Assembly (NCBI RefSeq): GCF_018873765.1
Contig: NC_057917.1
Span: forward strand, 54,615,464-54,679,463
Reading direction: 5' to 3'
DNA length: 64,000 bases
Origin: Telopea speciosissima
Taxonomy: Eukaryota > Streptophyta > Magnoliopsida > Proteales > Proteaceae
The translations under genes were made by a program, and so were the position numbers. Positions 23,684 through 36,065 of the stretch are shown here, piece by piece (the first letter of the stretch is position 1; every line of letters starts with the position of its first letter). The notes under the pieces are model-generated. The model ran no database searches, was not told where the DNA came from, and saw nothing but the letters and a program-made list of their open reading frames with translations.

Positions 23684-24770
23684 GGCCCGTTTGTTTGAAG
23701 GGATCTGGGGTGGGATTGTTATGGGGATGGAACCCACTTGTTAGTGGGGTAGAAGACAGGTGAAGTAAAGTAATGGGGACCTTGCTTTACCAATCCAACA
23801 ACTTGTTTGGTTGGGTTGTGCAAGGTGACTGTTCCAGAGACGGAGAGCCAGGGAGGTCGAAGGGGTAGAGAGAGAGACACGGGGGGTCCATTGCAGATGG
23901 AAGAGGAAGATCGATGGAGTAGAAAAGTAATCCTTGGCTATGATCATAGCAGCTTCGTTCTAAGTTTATTTGGAAGCTTTGCAGAAACCGGGGATATGAA
24001 AGGAGAGGCCATAGGCAGCACCATTTTCATCTTCTCTCCCCCCTCCCCCACCCAATCCCTGTTGCATGCTGCATTTTTTTTTTTTGTTTTTTGGATTTGG
24101 TTGCTGATGTTCATTTTTCATCTCATGATCGTGTTTTCACTCAGAAGTCTTCTTTCTCCTCTTATGAGAAAGTCATCCGCCAGCCTACCTTTAGCACGGT
24201 GGATAAATTAGCCGATAATGGAGATTTTCCGACAGATAAAGAAGCAGATATTTAAGGTTCCCGACGGATGGAGAGGCCATTAATAGAGAGCTTTCCAGTA
24301 GTTTCAAACCGCACCACTACCACAAGGCAAACCATCACTCAGATGGACCTTCCAAAACCGTTTCCCCATCTCCATCCCTTAATTTTGGTAACCTCTCTGT
24401 TTAGGATTCCTTTGGCCCCTTTCAAACTTCTAAATCAACCCATACCCTCCCCTCCCTCAACGGTTTCATGGAATCAGGAGGGGGAATAGAATCTCCCCTC
24501 CTGATTCCATGGAACATCGATGGGACCATCTTCATCTTCTTTCCCCCCACTTCTCCGCATTGCATGTTGCAACTTTTTCTTTAAGCTTGCAAAGGAAGAT
24601 CGATGGAGCATGGCAAATGAACATTGACAGACTGAGCAGATCAGAAATACTAAGCACAGACGATCCTCGATGTCTTCTTCCTTCTCACCCCTTCCCTGCC
24701 ATTGCACAAAATCCCTACCAATTTGGTGGGACTCTTGTGAAGGTTAGGGTGGGAGAAACTGTTGTACACC
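23684..24770. mobile_element. Second copy of the GTTTGTTTG terminal-repeat family, partial
   Basis: It starts TAA plus ggcccgtttgtttgaagg, as at 17394. Further similarity to the other copy (ccttccctgc..., gaaggktrgggtgggagaa) extends to about 24760, after which the right end is unclear. An inverted repeat lies at 24467-24512 and internal blocks are duplicated. No coding function seen. Confidence 0.5.
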
Positions 24771-25566
24771 CAAATCGACCAAAAAAAAAAGAAAAAAAAA
24801 TGTTTTTTGCTGTCAACTCATAATCCCACCTCCAAGGACCTGAAAGAAATTACAAGCTAAGAACACCAAATTAAAAGCATTAGTAATTATTCATGGATGA
24901 AGCACATAGATGATACACACTGATAACACAGACAACATGTTGAAATTCATACTGCTGTGAGGCTATAAGAATAATAGGAATATGTTTCAGAAAGAGGGGG
25001 GTTTCGCATTGCCTCTTTTTCGCACAAGCCACACAGAAATGCAGATATAATACACCTAGAAAGTTGCACCAAATAAATCAGGCTAGGGTGTTAACACTCT
25101 CCCTTTACTCGACAACAAAGTTTTATATTCTCTTTCAAAGGATCCTTGAAACACTACACTCCAAGCCTTATTGAAGAAAATATCACTAGACACCCTATTC
25201 AGTAGGGTTACCACTTTTCTACCACACCGAGCTGATTGTCAAACAATTCTAGGATTTTAGCAACAATGGTAAGAATGCCATCCACCACAGCAAGAACATA
25301 GTATAGCTCAAGCTGAACATTTGTATCACTTATATTCCCTAAATATCAAAATTCTCTGAATATGATTATGCAAACGAGAAGGGTAGGCTTCATGCCATGA
25401 ATCCACCAGTATTTGAGCCAAGATTCAATCAAAAAACAAAGAAAAACCAAAAGAAACAAGAAGATTCATTATCCTTCCTACACATTGAATGTTGACCAAA
25501 ATATAACTGAAATGCTAGAAACAAAACGGAATTGCAAAAAGTTTTAACTGCTGATGACGAAAGTGC
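24771..25566. other. Intergenic, 3' side of RACK1
   Basis: AT-rich, A-tract at 24780-24800, no open gene. The right part is likely the RACK1 3' untranslated region. ABCG7 and RACK1 are convergent across this stretch. Confidence 0.5.
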
Positions 25567-28500
25567 CTAAAAACGACCGATTCCCCAAACCCTGATTGCA
25601 CCATCTGTGTACCCGGTGAACAAAGTGCTTCCATCTGAGCTCCAACTCAAGCTGGTGCAATACAACATCTGCCAAAAAAAAAATCAACAAAAAGACTTAA
25701 AAATGAGAGCTAAACTTATTCTCATACTGCAGTGTGATATATTCAAGGAAAATACTATAGCTACAACCCAGAAGGGGTTACAGGAATTCTGAACCCATCC
25801 CAGAAGTGGATTGTTTCCACATAAAACAGTAGGACCAACTATATTAAGCTATGCTGTGTAAGGTGCACCCATCACCTTACCGGACCATAGCACAAGTATC
25901 CTTGTTCAATAAAATATTGCATACTCAACGTGGACCAATGGTCATCATTTATCACTCAGATTTCTGATAATAAAAGCTTGGCTGGCTTCAAAATCTTAAC
26001 AGTTAACAAAGATCCAAATTTTTACAACAGTGATCATTGATAGCAGTTCACACTCGCAAAATCCAGCTTTACACACGAGGATGGATTCTTTAACATTTTT
26101 TGATCCATCATCCAAGACCACCCAACTCTAACGAAGGAAAAAATAAAAGTGGACCACCTCAGTTTCGCTTCTAATTCTTCTGATTCCAGCACAAAATCTA
26201 AGTTTCAGCTGGTTCACATGTCTTCCCATCAAATAACTTACCATGAATCACCACTATAACACAGTATGATCAATTGGCACCAATCCATGAGCATATCGAC
26301 CCAATTAGACATTAGATCTCCAGGACAACATGATAACCCCATGCATCATGTTGAGTCACAATCAAGGACAGTATAAGCTAAATAATGTATGGACAACAAG
26401 AAACAAAAAATGAGCAGATTTCATCTATTTTAGAGTAAAATCCCACAGTTTCACAACCACACATCACAAAGAAACTATACTGTTCAGCAATCCCAAACCA
26501 ATTATATTCAGCAAGTTTTCTCCACATAAAGGAAATATAAAGATTACTGTATATAAGAACTGCATTCCACTCATCAATAGGGAAGTCAAGAGGATTGTAA
26601 GTTCCACCAAACATGTAATAACTGAAAACACATTATGTTTAAATAAGATACAAATGATTGATTGAATTGTTTAACCCGGTCAAATCTATGCTGCCAATGA
26701 AATAGCACTACCTGACATAAATACATAGCATAAATTCAGTTAGATTGGACATGTTAGACTCACAAGGTTTGGAGAAGTCAGACTAATAAAGGAAGTACAA
26801 GGAAAAGTGGAAACAAAAAGTTCTACTGATAGCCAAGTAAAGGGCGTACCCAATGCACGAGACTCTTGTCACTGCAGGGTCTGGGGAGGATCATAATGTA
26901 TGCAGCCTTCCCTGCTTTCGCAGAGAGGCTGCTTCCAGACTCAAACCTGTGACCTAACAATGGAGCAACCATACCGTTGAAGCAAGGCCCGGCCTCTTCT
27001 ATTGATGGCCAAGTGATTACTATAAAGAGGGTATACCCAGTGCATGAGGCTCCTGCCACTGCAATGGGGAGGATCATAATGTATGCAGCCTGACCCGCTT
27101 TGTGAAGAGGCTGTTTCCCGACTCAAACCCCTGACCACTAGGTCACAATGGAGCAACCTTACCATAGCTCCGAGGTCCACAATTTTGATTATAAAGTTAT
27201 AAATCAGAAACATACGGCCAGAAATGCTTCATAAAGCAGAACAGTACACAAAAATGGTACTCCATAGAAGACCGTCAATTAAGATGAAGGTTACAAATGA
27301 GGTATGACATGAGCACATCAGAAAAAAAAGGCACTTTGGACGAAACAAAAAAACAGCACCAATATGTGGATAATAGGAAGTCGAACAGAGTGTTATGATG
27401 CTGGTCAGAGAGAGAGGAACAGATAATAATGATTTGGGTGGTAATGAGCAAAGATATTCAGTGCTTGTGAATTAACAGAGATATCGCCCCAACAGACTGA
27501 TTAGCTGAAAAAAATTCTTCCAACAGAACCCAATTTATTGTCAAAAGACTATATGAAAGTCCAGTTATCATGGGAAATTTACTAGACTTTTTTTTTAATC
27601 AAGGAATTACGCATGTTAAAAAAGCTACAACAATACACTAAAGGAAATCAACCAAAACAACCCATGCCTAACTACCCATTTGAACATGTAGGATAAACGA
27701 AGATGTCAAATATGCAATTGGTGGTCCAATTTCAACTCTGAATTAAATAAACTGATTTGCTAGTTATTCCAATAAGCTGACGTCCAAACTCGAATTAAGC
27801 ATAGTAATAGCAATCATCAGTCACCACAATGTTCAAGAATCATTAAGATCGAACACTTGCTATGCATATGAGATGGAAAAGGCACATATAGCAAACTTGT
27901 AGCTAAGAATAAATACGCAAAATGAAGAGAAGATAAGTGAAGCATGTAATTCTAATAGACAAACAACTAAACATCAACCCTAAAACCAAATATACCTGAT
28001 TCTTTCCACCAGAGAGTTCGGGTTTCAAGTCCTGAACGACACTCTTGCTTTCCAGATCCCAAATCTTAACACTCTCCTGCGTAGCCGCGCAAAGCCAATA
28101 CCTATTCGGACTGAAACAGAGAGCATGAATAATACCTCCAGCATCAAGCGAATAAAGCCTCTTACCCTCAGCCAAGTCCCATAGCAGGGTCACACCATCC
28201 TTCCCACCACTCGCACACAAAGACCCATCGGGTGAAACAGCAACCGTGTTGACGTACCCTCCATGACCGGCCAATGTGCAGCGGAGCTTACAATTGGTGA
28301 GGTTCCAGACCTTCACGGTCCTATCCCAAGATCCAGAAACGATAGTGGGCTGGAACGTGTTGGGGCTGAACCTCACGCAGCTAACCCAATTGGTGTGGCT
28401 GTCGGTGTCCTGAATGGTGTACTTGCATTCACCAAGTGTGTTCCAGAGCTTTATTGTGCGGTCACGGGAGGCCGAAACAATCTGACGATTGTCGATGGAG

Positions 28501-28838
28501 AAGGCAACGGAGAGGACATCCTTGGTGTGTCCGACAAAACGGCGAGTAGTGGCACCAGTGTTGAGATCCCAAAGACGGAGCTCGCCATCCCATGAGCCAG
28601 AGAGAGCGAACTGACCGTCGGACGAGAGGACAACGTCTTGAACGAAATGAGAGTGGCCAGTAAGGCGGCGACGAGGAACACCGTATGTTTGTTCATCCTT
28701 CGTGAGATGCCAAACGAGGACTGATTTGTCACGGGAGGATGAGACGATCATGTCCGGGTTGTCGATCGGTGTTGCGATCGCGGTCACCATGTCAGAGTGA
28801 CCCTTCATTACCCCCTTCGGCATCAAAGTTTCCGCCAT
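25567..28838 (-). CDS. RACK1: RACK1, ribosome-associated WD40 scaffold
   Basis: Two exons, 28838-27996 (281 codons) and 25668-25567 (33 codons plus TAG), are joined by a 2327 bp GT-AG intron (AATCAG|GTATAT ... TTGGCAG|ATG), phase 0. The 314-residue protein has seven WD40 blades ending VLVW, LRLWD, IKLW, VKVW, LLWD, VKIWD and IRVWGIGRF. It keeps R36 and K38 in SSRDKS, the pair that contacts the 40S subunit in yeast and plant homologues. RACK1 sits at the head of the small ribosomal subunit and docks signalling proteins. Length is slightly below the usual 325-327, the loss lying in the variable loop before [13 protein letters not shown]. The frame is fully open. One intron at this place is usual for plant RACK1 genes. 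Confidence 0.97.
26838..27001 (-). mobile_element. Au SINE, copy 1, in the RACK1 intron
   Basis: On the minus strand the copy runs from gaggccgggccttg through an A-box-like segment and a B-box-like ggtttgagtctgg. It continues through cctctctgcgaaagcaggg to cattgggtacgccctttac, the layout of the tRNA-derived Au SINE. The flanks ctgatagccaag (26826-26837) and ttgatggccaag (27002-27013) look like a slightly mutated TSD. Confidence 0.85.
27027..27178 (-). mobile_element. Au SINE, copy 2, in the RACK1 intron
   Basis: Same orientation and structure as the neighbour: aaggttgctccattgtgacc, ggggtttgagtc, then catgcactgggtatacc at its 3' end. It is more diverged. The flanks give only an approximate duplication (tgattactataaag and tgattataaag). 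Both are antisense to nothing: they are sense relative to the RACK1 transcript. Confidence 0.8.
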
Positions 28839-29140
28839 GTCTTCTCCCTGAAACTCTCTCTCTCTCTCTTGCTCTGCCTACGAGTTCTGCTACTGACTGC
28901 TCGCTTGGAGAAAAAAAGGGTAGTAGAAGAACACGGGCAAATGCAGAAACCCTAATTATCAGGTTTTTATCATCTACGAGAGCTAGGGTTTAGGATTGCA
29001 CGACCGCAACTCCTCAAAGCGTGCGGTCCAGATCTCCTCGGTGTTGGGTTGGGCCAAGCTCCATTCTAATAGGTCCTGCTCCAGCGCCAGCTCCAGCCTA
29101 GGCTAAGGCCGGGCCTGGGCAAGGACTTCAAGGCCCAATT
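28839..29140 (-). promoter_or_regulatory. RACK1 leader and promoter with telo boxes and site II motifs
   Basis: Upstream of the start are a (GA)n-type leader on the minus strand (28855-28872), AAACCCTAA at 28947-28955 and its complement TAGGGTTTA at 28984-28992 (telo boxes). TGGGCC-type site II motifs lie at 29050-29055 and (reverse) 29132-29137. This pairing is typical of plant ribosomal-protein and translation genes, which suits RACK1 co-expression with ribosomes. Confidence 0.7.
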
Positions 29141-29188
29141 CAGAAGTGGGATTGTGGAAAAGTCAATAATATTAACTTCACCCGTGGA

Positions 29189-31047
29189 TAATTAACTAAT
29201 TATACCACTATGCATGTAAGGAGGTCTTTCTGAAGTCTGTTATTTTTCCTATGGGTAATTATACCTCTATGCATTTTAAAATCCCTGCATCTCAACATCA
29301 ACGTTTAAGGAAACTTGCTGTAAATTTTTTCTGGGGAGATAATGAGGGTCGATCAAAGATCCATTGGGTGTCATGGGAGAGATTATTTCAATCCAAAAAC
29401 AAATGTGGTCTTGGTTTTTGGGATTCTAATTTACAGAACCGTGCACTGCTCTCAAAGACTGCTTTTAAACTTTGGGATAATTCACAATTGTTTGTTGTCT
29501 CGTTTTATGAAGGTTATTTATTATCCCAGATCAAATTTCTTATCTTCGATCTTCTACAGGGCATGACCCTAGTTGGGGGTGGCATAGCATTATGGTTGGC
29601 AAAGAAGTTTTATTTAAGGGCCTTGGATGGGTGATTGGAGATGGATCTTCTATTGATCCATGGAATAATCCTTGGTTACCTGGGGATGTGAGTTATGTGC
29701 TTGCTATGTCTAAATTTTTATGTCCTGCCTTATGTAAAGTTGTTGATTTTATTGACAGTGATGATATGCGTTGGAAAAGAGATCTATTTGATCTCTAATT
29801 TTTTTTCCGGCTGATGTGGAAAAGATTTTGAACATTAATCTTTGTCTTTTTTCTAATGATGATAAGTTGATGTGGGTAGCAACAAGGAATGGTATTTATT
29901 CAGTAAAGAGTGTTTATCATCTTTTAGCTAATCTTAGAGAAAATAAGGAGAGGCAGTAAGTAATTACTTCTTCATTTTCATCCAGAATCAGAATTCCAAA
30001 TGATGTTTGGAAGAGTGTTTGGTCTTGTAAAACTCTTCCTAAAATCCAGTGTTTCTTATGGAGATGTTGTGTTGATGGGCTTGCTATAGGAGATACATTA
30101 AGGCGCAGGTCTTGCAACTTTGATTCACTATGTAATCGTTGTGGAGGTGAGGAAACCATTTTCCATATTCTTGTCATGTGTAGTTTTGCGAAGGCGGTTT
30201 GGTTTGGTAGTGGATTGGGATATAATTCAAAATCAACAGGAGATCATCATATTTCTGGTTTTTTGTTGAATTGGAGTTCCTTTTCTTCCCTTGGCAAGGA
30301 GCGAAGGAACCAACTCACCTCTCTTTGCTCCTTTTTACTATGGTATATATGGATTGCTAGATGTGATTATATTTTTGGGCGGAAAGATTGGCGTCTTGAG
30401 TATGTAATTCGTGTGGCTACTATTGCTCATGGGGAATTCCTAAATGGTAATATGTTACCAACTTCCACTTCAAATTCTGTTTTGGATTGTAATGCACTCT
30501 CTCGCGATTAAAAATGGACTCCACCACCACAACGGTATATCAAAGTGAATTGTGATGCTAATTTTTGTCAAGGAGCAGCCAGCGGTGGTCTTGGATTTAT
30601 ATTTCGGAATTCTGCAAGGACTTCTCTTCACGCTGTTTCTATGCCATGTTGTTTCACATCGGTGCTTGTTGGTGAAGCCATGTTTATTCGTTCAGCATTG
30701 TTAAAAAGTATTTCTGAAGGATATGAGCATTTGTTGGTGGAGACAGATCATAGAGATTTGGTGTCTTATTTCCAACGCGAGTTATGTTACCCACCACTTG
30801 GAAGTAAAACCTATAGTGGATAATATTCTCCATTTGTCGTCCTATTTTACTTCTTATTCGTTTACATATGTTCCAAGGGAGGTTAATAGTGTAGCTGACT
30901 CCCTGGCGAGGAAGGCGTTGCTGGTAACGTACACAACAATCTGGCCAAATTTTGATCCATGGATCCAGGAGTTATTTTCAACTTCATCCATGTGTATAAT
31001 TCACATTGAACTTAATAAAGTTTCTCAATATTTCTACCCAAAAAAAA
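29189..31047 (+). mobile_element. L1 LINE, 5'-truncated, with RNase H and TSD
   Basis: It encodes the region after the reverse transcriptase palm (LAVNFFWGDNEGRSKIHWVS, KNKCGLGFWDSNLQNRALLS), the zinc-binding part (CNFDSLCNRCGGEETIFHIL) and an RNase H (KVNCDANFCQGAASGGLGF, VGEAMFIRSALLKS, VETDHRDLV, VPREVNSVADSLARKAL). There are several stops and frame shifts (for example the TAA after ENKERQ near 29960). A short A-tail follows cccaaaaaaaa. The target aacttcacccgtgga is repeated at 29174-29188 and 31048-31062. It lies 5' of RACK1, whose promoter it did not disrupt. Confidence 0.92.
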
Positions 31048-31340
31048 AACTTCACCCGTGGAATAGAGAAATATCTTACCAAAAAAGAGTAGAGAGATAT
31101 CTTCTCTACTGGTGATATGATCAATCATGAGTGTTAACGGTCAGTTCAGTCTGGTTTTAGTCAAGCCAAATTGGTTTCAATCTGGTATTAGGTTAACAAA
31201 AAATAAACCATCAAGACAAAGTTTGGTTTTAGACTGGTTCGGTTCGTTCTTTTATTGGGTTGCTTTAACGGACTCTTATCATTTATTATCGGGTTGTTGC
31301 CAATTTGGTTTCGCTTTTGCATATATATATATACATATAC

Positions 31341-33690
31341 TATTAAGAATTAACAATGCAGCAGAACAACATTTGCAAAAGAAAAAACAAAAGAGAATCT
31401 CTCTCACACACATACAGAATACAAAGATTTACATGGTTCACCTAAGATGGGATACGTCCACAACCGAGTGATAAACTAGAGCTTCTACTATTTTGATGAA
31501 GAAATTATAAAATAATATCACACACCTCATTACGATATGCAACACATAAACCCTTCAATACATGCATCCTGAACACTCTAGAATGCCCAATTGACTCATG
31601 CATCAATAATTAATGAAACCAAATCAATTATATCTTCTTCTTCAATAAAATCCCAAAACTTAGGGTTCTTCACTTGAATCATCAATCAAAACTTGAAATC
31701 TCTTCAATCCAGGCTAGGTTCTAGCAAAATATATCACGTAAAACATGAATCAATCGATTCTAAGCTCTCTTACCATGAAAATCTCCTCAAAACCCTTAAG
31801 AAACGGGATTAACTCCTGATAGATTGTAATACCTATCAGATACAACCAATAACCTTCATAAATAAGTTATTCTAATATCAATCTATGAAACTAAAACATG
31901 ATTTAACTTTCTACGGTGAAATCAAACGAAAATCATGGTTCTATTACCTTAAAATCCCTTGAATGAGTCCACCCCTTCATCCATTGCTCCAATCTTTCAT
32001 TAATTACTTCAATCTTCAATCTTCAATCATAAGTCTTCATTCCACTAATTCTAGCTTGATTTCATCATCTCCAAACCATTTTCCTCACTTCTCACTCTCT
32101 TACCCTAATTTGGTAAAGTTGTAAAGAAACCTTGTTGTGAGAATAAATACTCCATAAAGAATACTTATACATAGGGGTAAATTTGTAATAACTTGAGCTT
32201 CTCAAGAGAATGCCCATAAAATTATGCTAATAATCCTTACCCAAAACCCCTCAGCCAATAGTAAATCACTATAGGGTATCTAGTTAGGGTCTTTCCTATT
32301 ATGCCATTGGATCCTTAACATAATAATAAACTAGGCCAAGATCACTTAAATTGAACCAATACATTGAACCATCGTGAACCAACATTAAACCATAGTCATA
32401 AGTGAACCTAATAATATGTCACATATACTTTTTTTTTTTTTTGGGGTAGAAAACAGGGCTATTCATTCATGCGCGCCCAACGCCAAAAAAAAAAAGAAAA
32501 CAAGAAACATAATGCAGATAATTGACATGTGATACACAAGGTTTCGAAACTGCTAAGGTTCAAAAATCAGTGAGAGACATATGGTCCTGACATACATGTC
32601 ATAGGACAGGACCGGTCGGGGGAGGGAGTGGGTAACAATCACATCCCAAGGAAACTCGCTGTAGACACAGTTTACATACTGAAGTGCATGCATGAACGTG
32701 CCATAAAAAAGGAATACATCAGCAATAAACAGAAAGAAACTGCATACTGTGTAAATAGGCAAGAGAAGGATGCCTAGGTCACATAAATACATATATTTAT
32801 CATTAGCCATAGTCTATGATAATATAACCATAATATATAAAATAACAGTATAGTCTATAAAATAGAATCATAGGCTATAAATTAACATAAATGTCCATTT
32901 AGGACCATCAATCATATATATGCCCAATAATTATGACAAAACATAAACACATGGAATCTTACCATAATCTAGCAAGATCATACGTAAGGATCGCTCTTAT
33001 ACCGTCCAGTCCAGTCATTCTGTCAATTCAACAATAAAAAATCATTAAATCAATAGTTCTAGGTGTGGATATTACATGTTTTACTACTAAAAAAAATTTC
33101 TGTTGAACTTCTCAATCGTTGCTTTTTTCATCTTCTGCCATCGCTCCCACTCAAGATAAAAAATCCTTTTAGATTTGCTTCATGAACCTCTGATACCAAT
33201 TGTTAAGAATTAACAATGTTGTAGAAACACGATTTGCAAAAAAAAAAACAAAAGAGAATCACACACTCACAGAACACAAAGATTTACATGGTTCATCCAA
33301 GATGGGTTACATGACTTACGTCCACAGTTGAGAGGTAAACCAAAGCTTCCACTATTCTGATGAAGAAATTATAAAACCCTAACGTATACCTCCTAACGAG
33401 ATAACATCTTATATATAACGTTTTGTCATCGCTCCCACTCAAGATAAAAAATCTTTTTAGATTTGCTTCATGAACCTTGCTCTAATACAAATTGTTAATT
33501 CAATGTTGTAGAATAACGATTTACAAAAAAAAATCACATACTCACAGAACACAAAGATTTACATGGTTCATCCAAGGGGGTTATGTGTCTTACATCCACG
33601 GTTGAGAGATAAACAAAAGCTTCCACTAGTCCAATGAAGAAATTATGAAACCCTACCGTAACACCTTATATATAACGTTTTGACACGCGT
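31341..33690 (-). mobile_element. Old LTR-element remains with three LTR-like copies
   Basis: Similar blocks beginning ttaagaattaacaatg and containing cacaaagatttacatggttc and agcttccac...gaagaaatta start at about 31341, 33203 and 33494. Next to the second copy stands ctctgatacca, the complement of an initiator-Met primer-binding site. The leader-like block tcgctcccactcaagataaaa precedes both the second and third copy, so the right end looks like a partial tandem. No coding sequence is left. A poly-T tract at 32429-32442 followed by ggggtagaaaacag may mark a small LINE tail inside. The gypsy fossil inserted in the third copy, which continues past 40990. Confidence 0.5.
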
Positions 33691-34227
33691 TGCATTAGAA
33701 AATCTCCGATAAGTCATTCGAGTGCCGTAACCTGCAAAAGGATGCCAGGGACAAGGGAGAACCTGTGTGGTTCCGACCTAGGACTCTCCGATGTCTAAGT
33801 TAGATCTCTCTTAGCAACAAATGAATTACTAGAATTCAAGATGAATAATGGGTTAGAATACCTGAGTATTTATAGTTGAGTATGGTGGTGTGGAGAGTCT
33901 CTACTGGTCATAACTATTCTTTGTGGAAGAGTCTATCACATAGTAGGGTGTCTCTTTATGAGACGTAGAGTCTTAGTAGGGAAGAGGTTCTCTAATAAAT
34001 AGATATGCATGTTCTTCACGTGTTGGATAACGATCCTGGATGTATGAGTCTGGATAGGATCACATCTCATTTGGATAATGTCCTTCTAATGATAAGATGA
34101 CGTAGACCTTGATGGTGACGTCATGGTTGAAAATCGTTAGCTTGCATGGAAGACTTGATCTTTGGATGACTTCTTGGGTCAGGACACGTGGCATCTCGGG
34201 ACTGACCTGTGTATTTTTGGTTTATCA
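33691..34227 (-). repeat. 3' LTR of the gypsy fossil
   Basis: 537 bp, ending gtatttttggtttatca on the plus strand, next to the purine tract. Its partner at the other end is longer by an internal stretch. Confidence 0.85.
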
Positions 34228-34879
34228 CTTGCCCCCCACTCTCTTAGAACGGAATGCTCAAGAGAGTAGTGTCCTTGTTGCCTTCAAGCTTGTGTGGGGC
34301 TTATTGTAATTAAAGCTTCTTGGAGGGAGCTTTGTGATGAGCATCTCGTGACCGTTGGATGAACTTTGCTTCTTGGGTAGATGATTTTTTCTCTTATTAG
34401 TGAGTAGGAGAGGTGAGGGGTTCAAACCCCCCACTACACTTTTATCCTCTTTTTTTTTCTTTTTGTCCACTTTTTCTATTTCTTCTTTTGTTCACTTTCT
34501 CTTTATTCCTCACTTTCCCACTTTTCACTTTTTCCTCATTTTCTCTCTTCCTTGGAGCTCTACCCATCTTCACCCCTTTTTACTAAGTCCACTTTTGTTG
34601 CCCCCCAAGTGTTTGTCTTTTCTCCTCTTTGAGAGAATTTACTTTTTCTTCCTCTTTTTTGGTCTCTCCCATCCCTTTTTCTTTTTTGGTCTCTCCCATC
34701 TCTTTTTTCTTTTTTGGTCTTTCCCATCCCATTTTTGGTCTCTCCCACGATCTTTGGTCTCGGCCATCTCGCCCATGCTGTCTCCTCTAGGTTTGGCTAC
34801 CATCAAATTTAATTTAACAAATTTTTTTTGGGTACTAATTTGGTTGTTTGCTTGGGCATATTGTAGCTCTCTTCTCTCT

Positions 34880-35520
34880 TGAGGTGCTTGACTTGGTGTT
34901 GGGGAGCTTCATCCGAGTAAGTCTTCTCTTCCTGTGGCTATGTTGAGTGACTCTGATCTTGATGCTATTCCCGAGGGGTAAGCCCCTGATGGGCCTATTT
35001 CAGGCTCATCCTCGTTTGAGTCTGATGTGAACACCCTCCCTCCATTGTCTTCCCCTAGACCTCTACTTAGTGATGATGGCGAGGGTGTCACTGGTCCCGT
35101 CCGCACTGAAGAGAGCCCAGGTTTAGATGGTTATTTTGATGGAGATGATTCTGAGGTGTCTCCCCCAATGATGGATATGACTAGTAGGATGGGATAGTAC
35201 CAGAGTATCTTGGCCCCCTCTGACCTAGCGACCTTACGTCAGTTATATCACATTCCTTCTGCGATCATCCTCTGTGCCCCTGAGGAAGGTGATCGTGCTT
35301 TCTCCCACCAGACTGATGAGATATGCCTTTATGAGGTTTTGTTCTCCCTCGGCCTTCGCTTCCCTATTCTTAAGTTTGTCGAGTTGGTGTTAGACCATTG
35401 GCATCTCACCCCTGGACAGGTGTTACCCAACTCTTGGAGGGTCATCCTAGTTTTTTTTGTGTTCTTTGTTCGGCTGGGTCGTGCCGCTACTGTTCCTTTA
35501 TTCTAGCATTTTTTATATGT
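34880..35520 (+). pseudogene. Antisense ORF of the Tat-like gypsy fossil (Transposase_28 type)
   Basis: Opposite to pol, an acidic Ser/Asp-rich start is followed by a segment with DLATLRQLYHIPSAIILCAP, EVLFSLGLRFPILKFVELVL and HLTPGQVLPNSWRVI. This is the family annotated as putative gypsy-type transposon protein (PF04195), carried as an additional ORF in Tat/Ogre-like elements. Function unknown. It lies in the expected place between pol and the 3' LTR. It belongs to a fossil and is broken. Confidence 0.65.
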
Positions 35521-35694
35521 TGAGGAGGGGAGATGAGTGGCACCATTTGTGCCATCGTCCCCTCAAGGGTCATCCTACTATTCTTACTTTTTGTTTCGAG
35601 CTTTGTTTTAAACTTGATGCATGGACGTGTAGTTACTTTTAGAACTTCAGTGTTATCCTTGCCTTGATCTTTGTGTTTGAGTCTTGCTTCTTTT

Positions 35695-36065
35695 CAGCGT
35701 TATCCTTGTCTTGTGGCCTGTTGGCCTTGGTGGCATGAGCGCCTCATGGCCTACAGGCCTTGGTGGCATAAAGCATCGTGGCCGACAGGCCTTAGTGGCA
35801 TAGAGCCTCGTGGCCTATAGGCCTTGGTTGGCATGAACGCTTTGTGACCTACAGGTCTTGGTGGCATAGAGCCTCGTGGCCGATAGGCCTTGGTGACATA
35901 GAGCCTTATGGCCGACAAGCCTTGGTAGCATAGAGCCTTATGACCGACAGGCCTTGGTTGGCATAAAGCCTTGTGGCCGGAGGCCTTGGTGGCATAAAGC
36001 CTTGTGGCCGACAGGCCTTGGTTGGCATAAAGCCTTGTGGCCGAAGGCCTTGGTGCTTGTGCGAA
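35695..36065. repeat. Tandem array of about 34-40 bp units in the gypsy fossil
   Basis: About ten degenerate units of the form ggccttggtggcataraGCc-tcgtggccgacag. Tandem arrays in the 3' untranslated part are common in Tat/Ogre elements. Confidence 0.8.

Noticed and set aside
27700-27900. Possible box C/D snoRNA in the RACK1 intron (TGATGAT on the minus strand near 27815)
   Set aside because: No D box or terminal stem at suitable distance could be found by eye.
28263-28595. Plus-strand open frame over RACK1 exon 1
   Set aside because: Shadow of the conserved minus-strand WD40 coding sequence; no similarity of its own.
34405-34435. tRNA T-arm-like ggggttcaaacccccc
   Set aside because: No acceptor, D or anticodon arm around it; a palindromic stretch in the gypsy fossil's 3' part.
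34400-34882. 160-residue Phe/Leu/Ser-rich frame
   Set aside because: Low-complexity CT-rich DNA in the gypsy fossil; looks membrane-like only because of T-richness.
35700-36065. CRISPR-like spaced repeats
   Set aside because: Degenerate tandem array with no unique spacers, inside a plant retroelement fossil.
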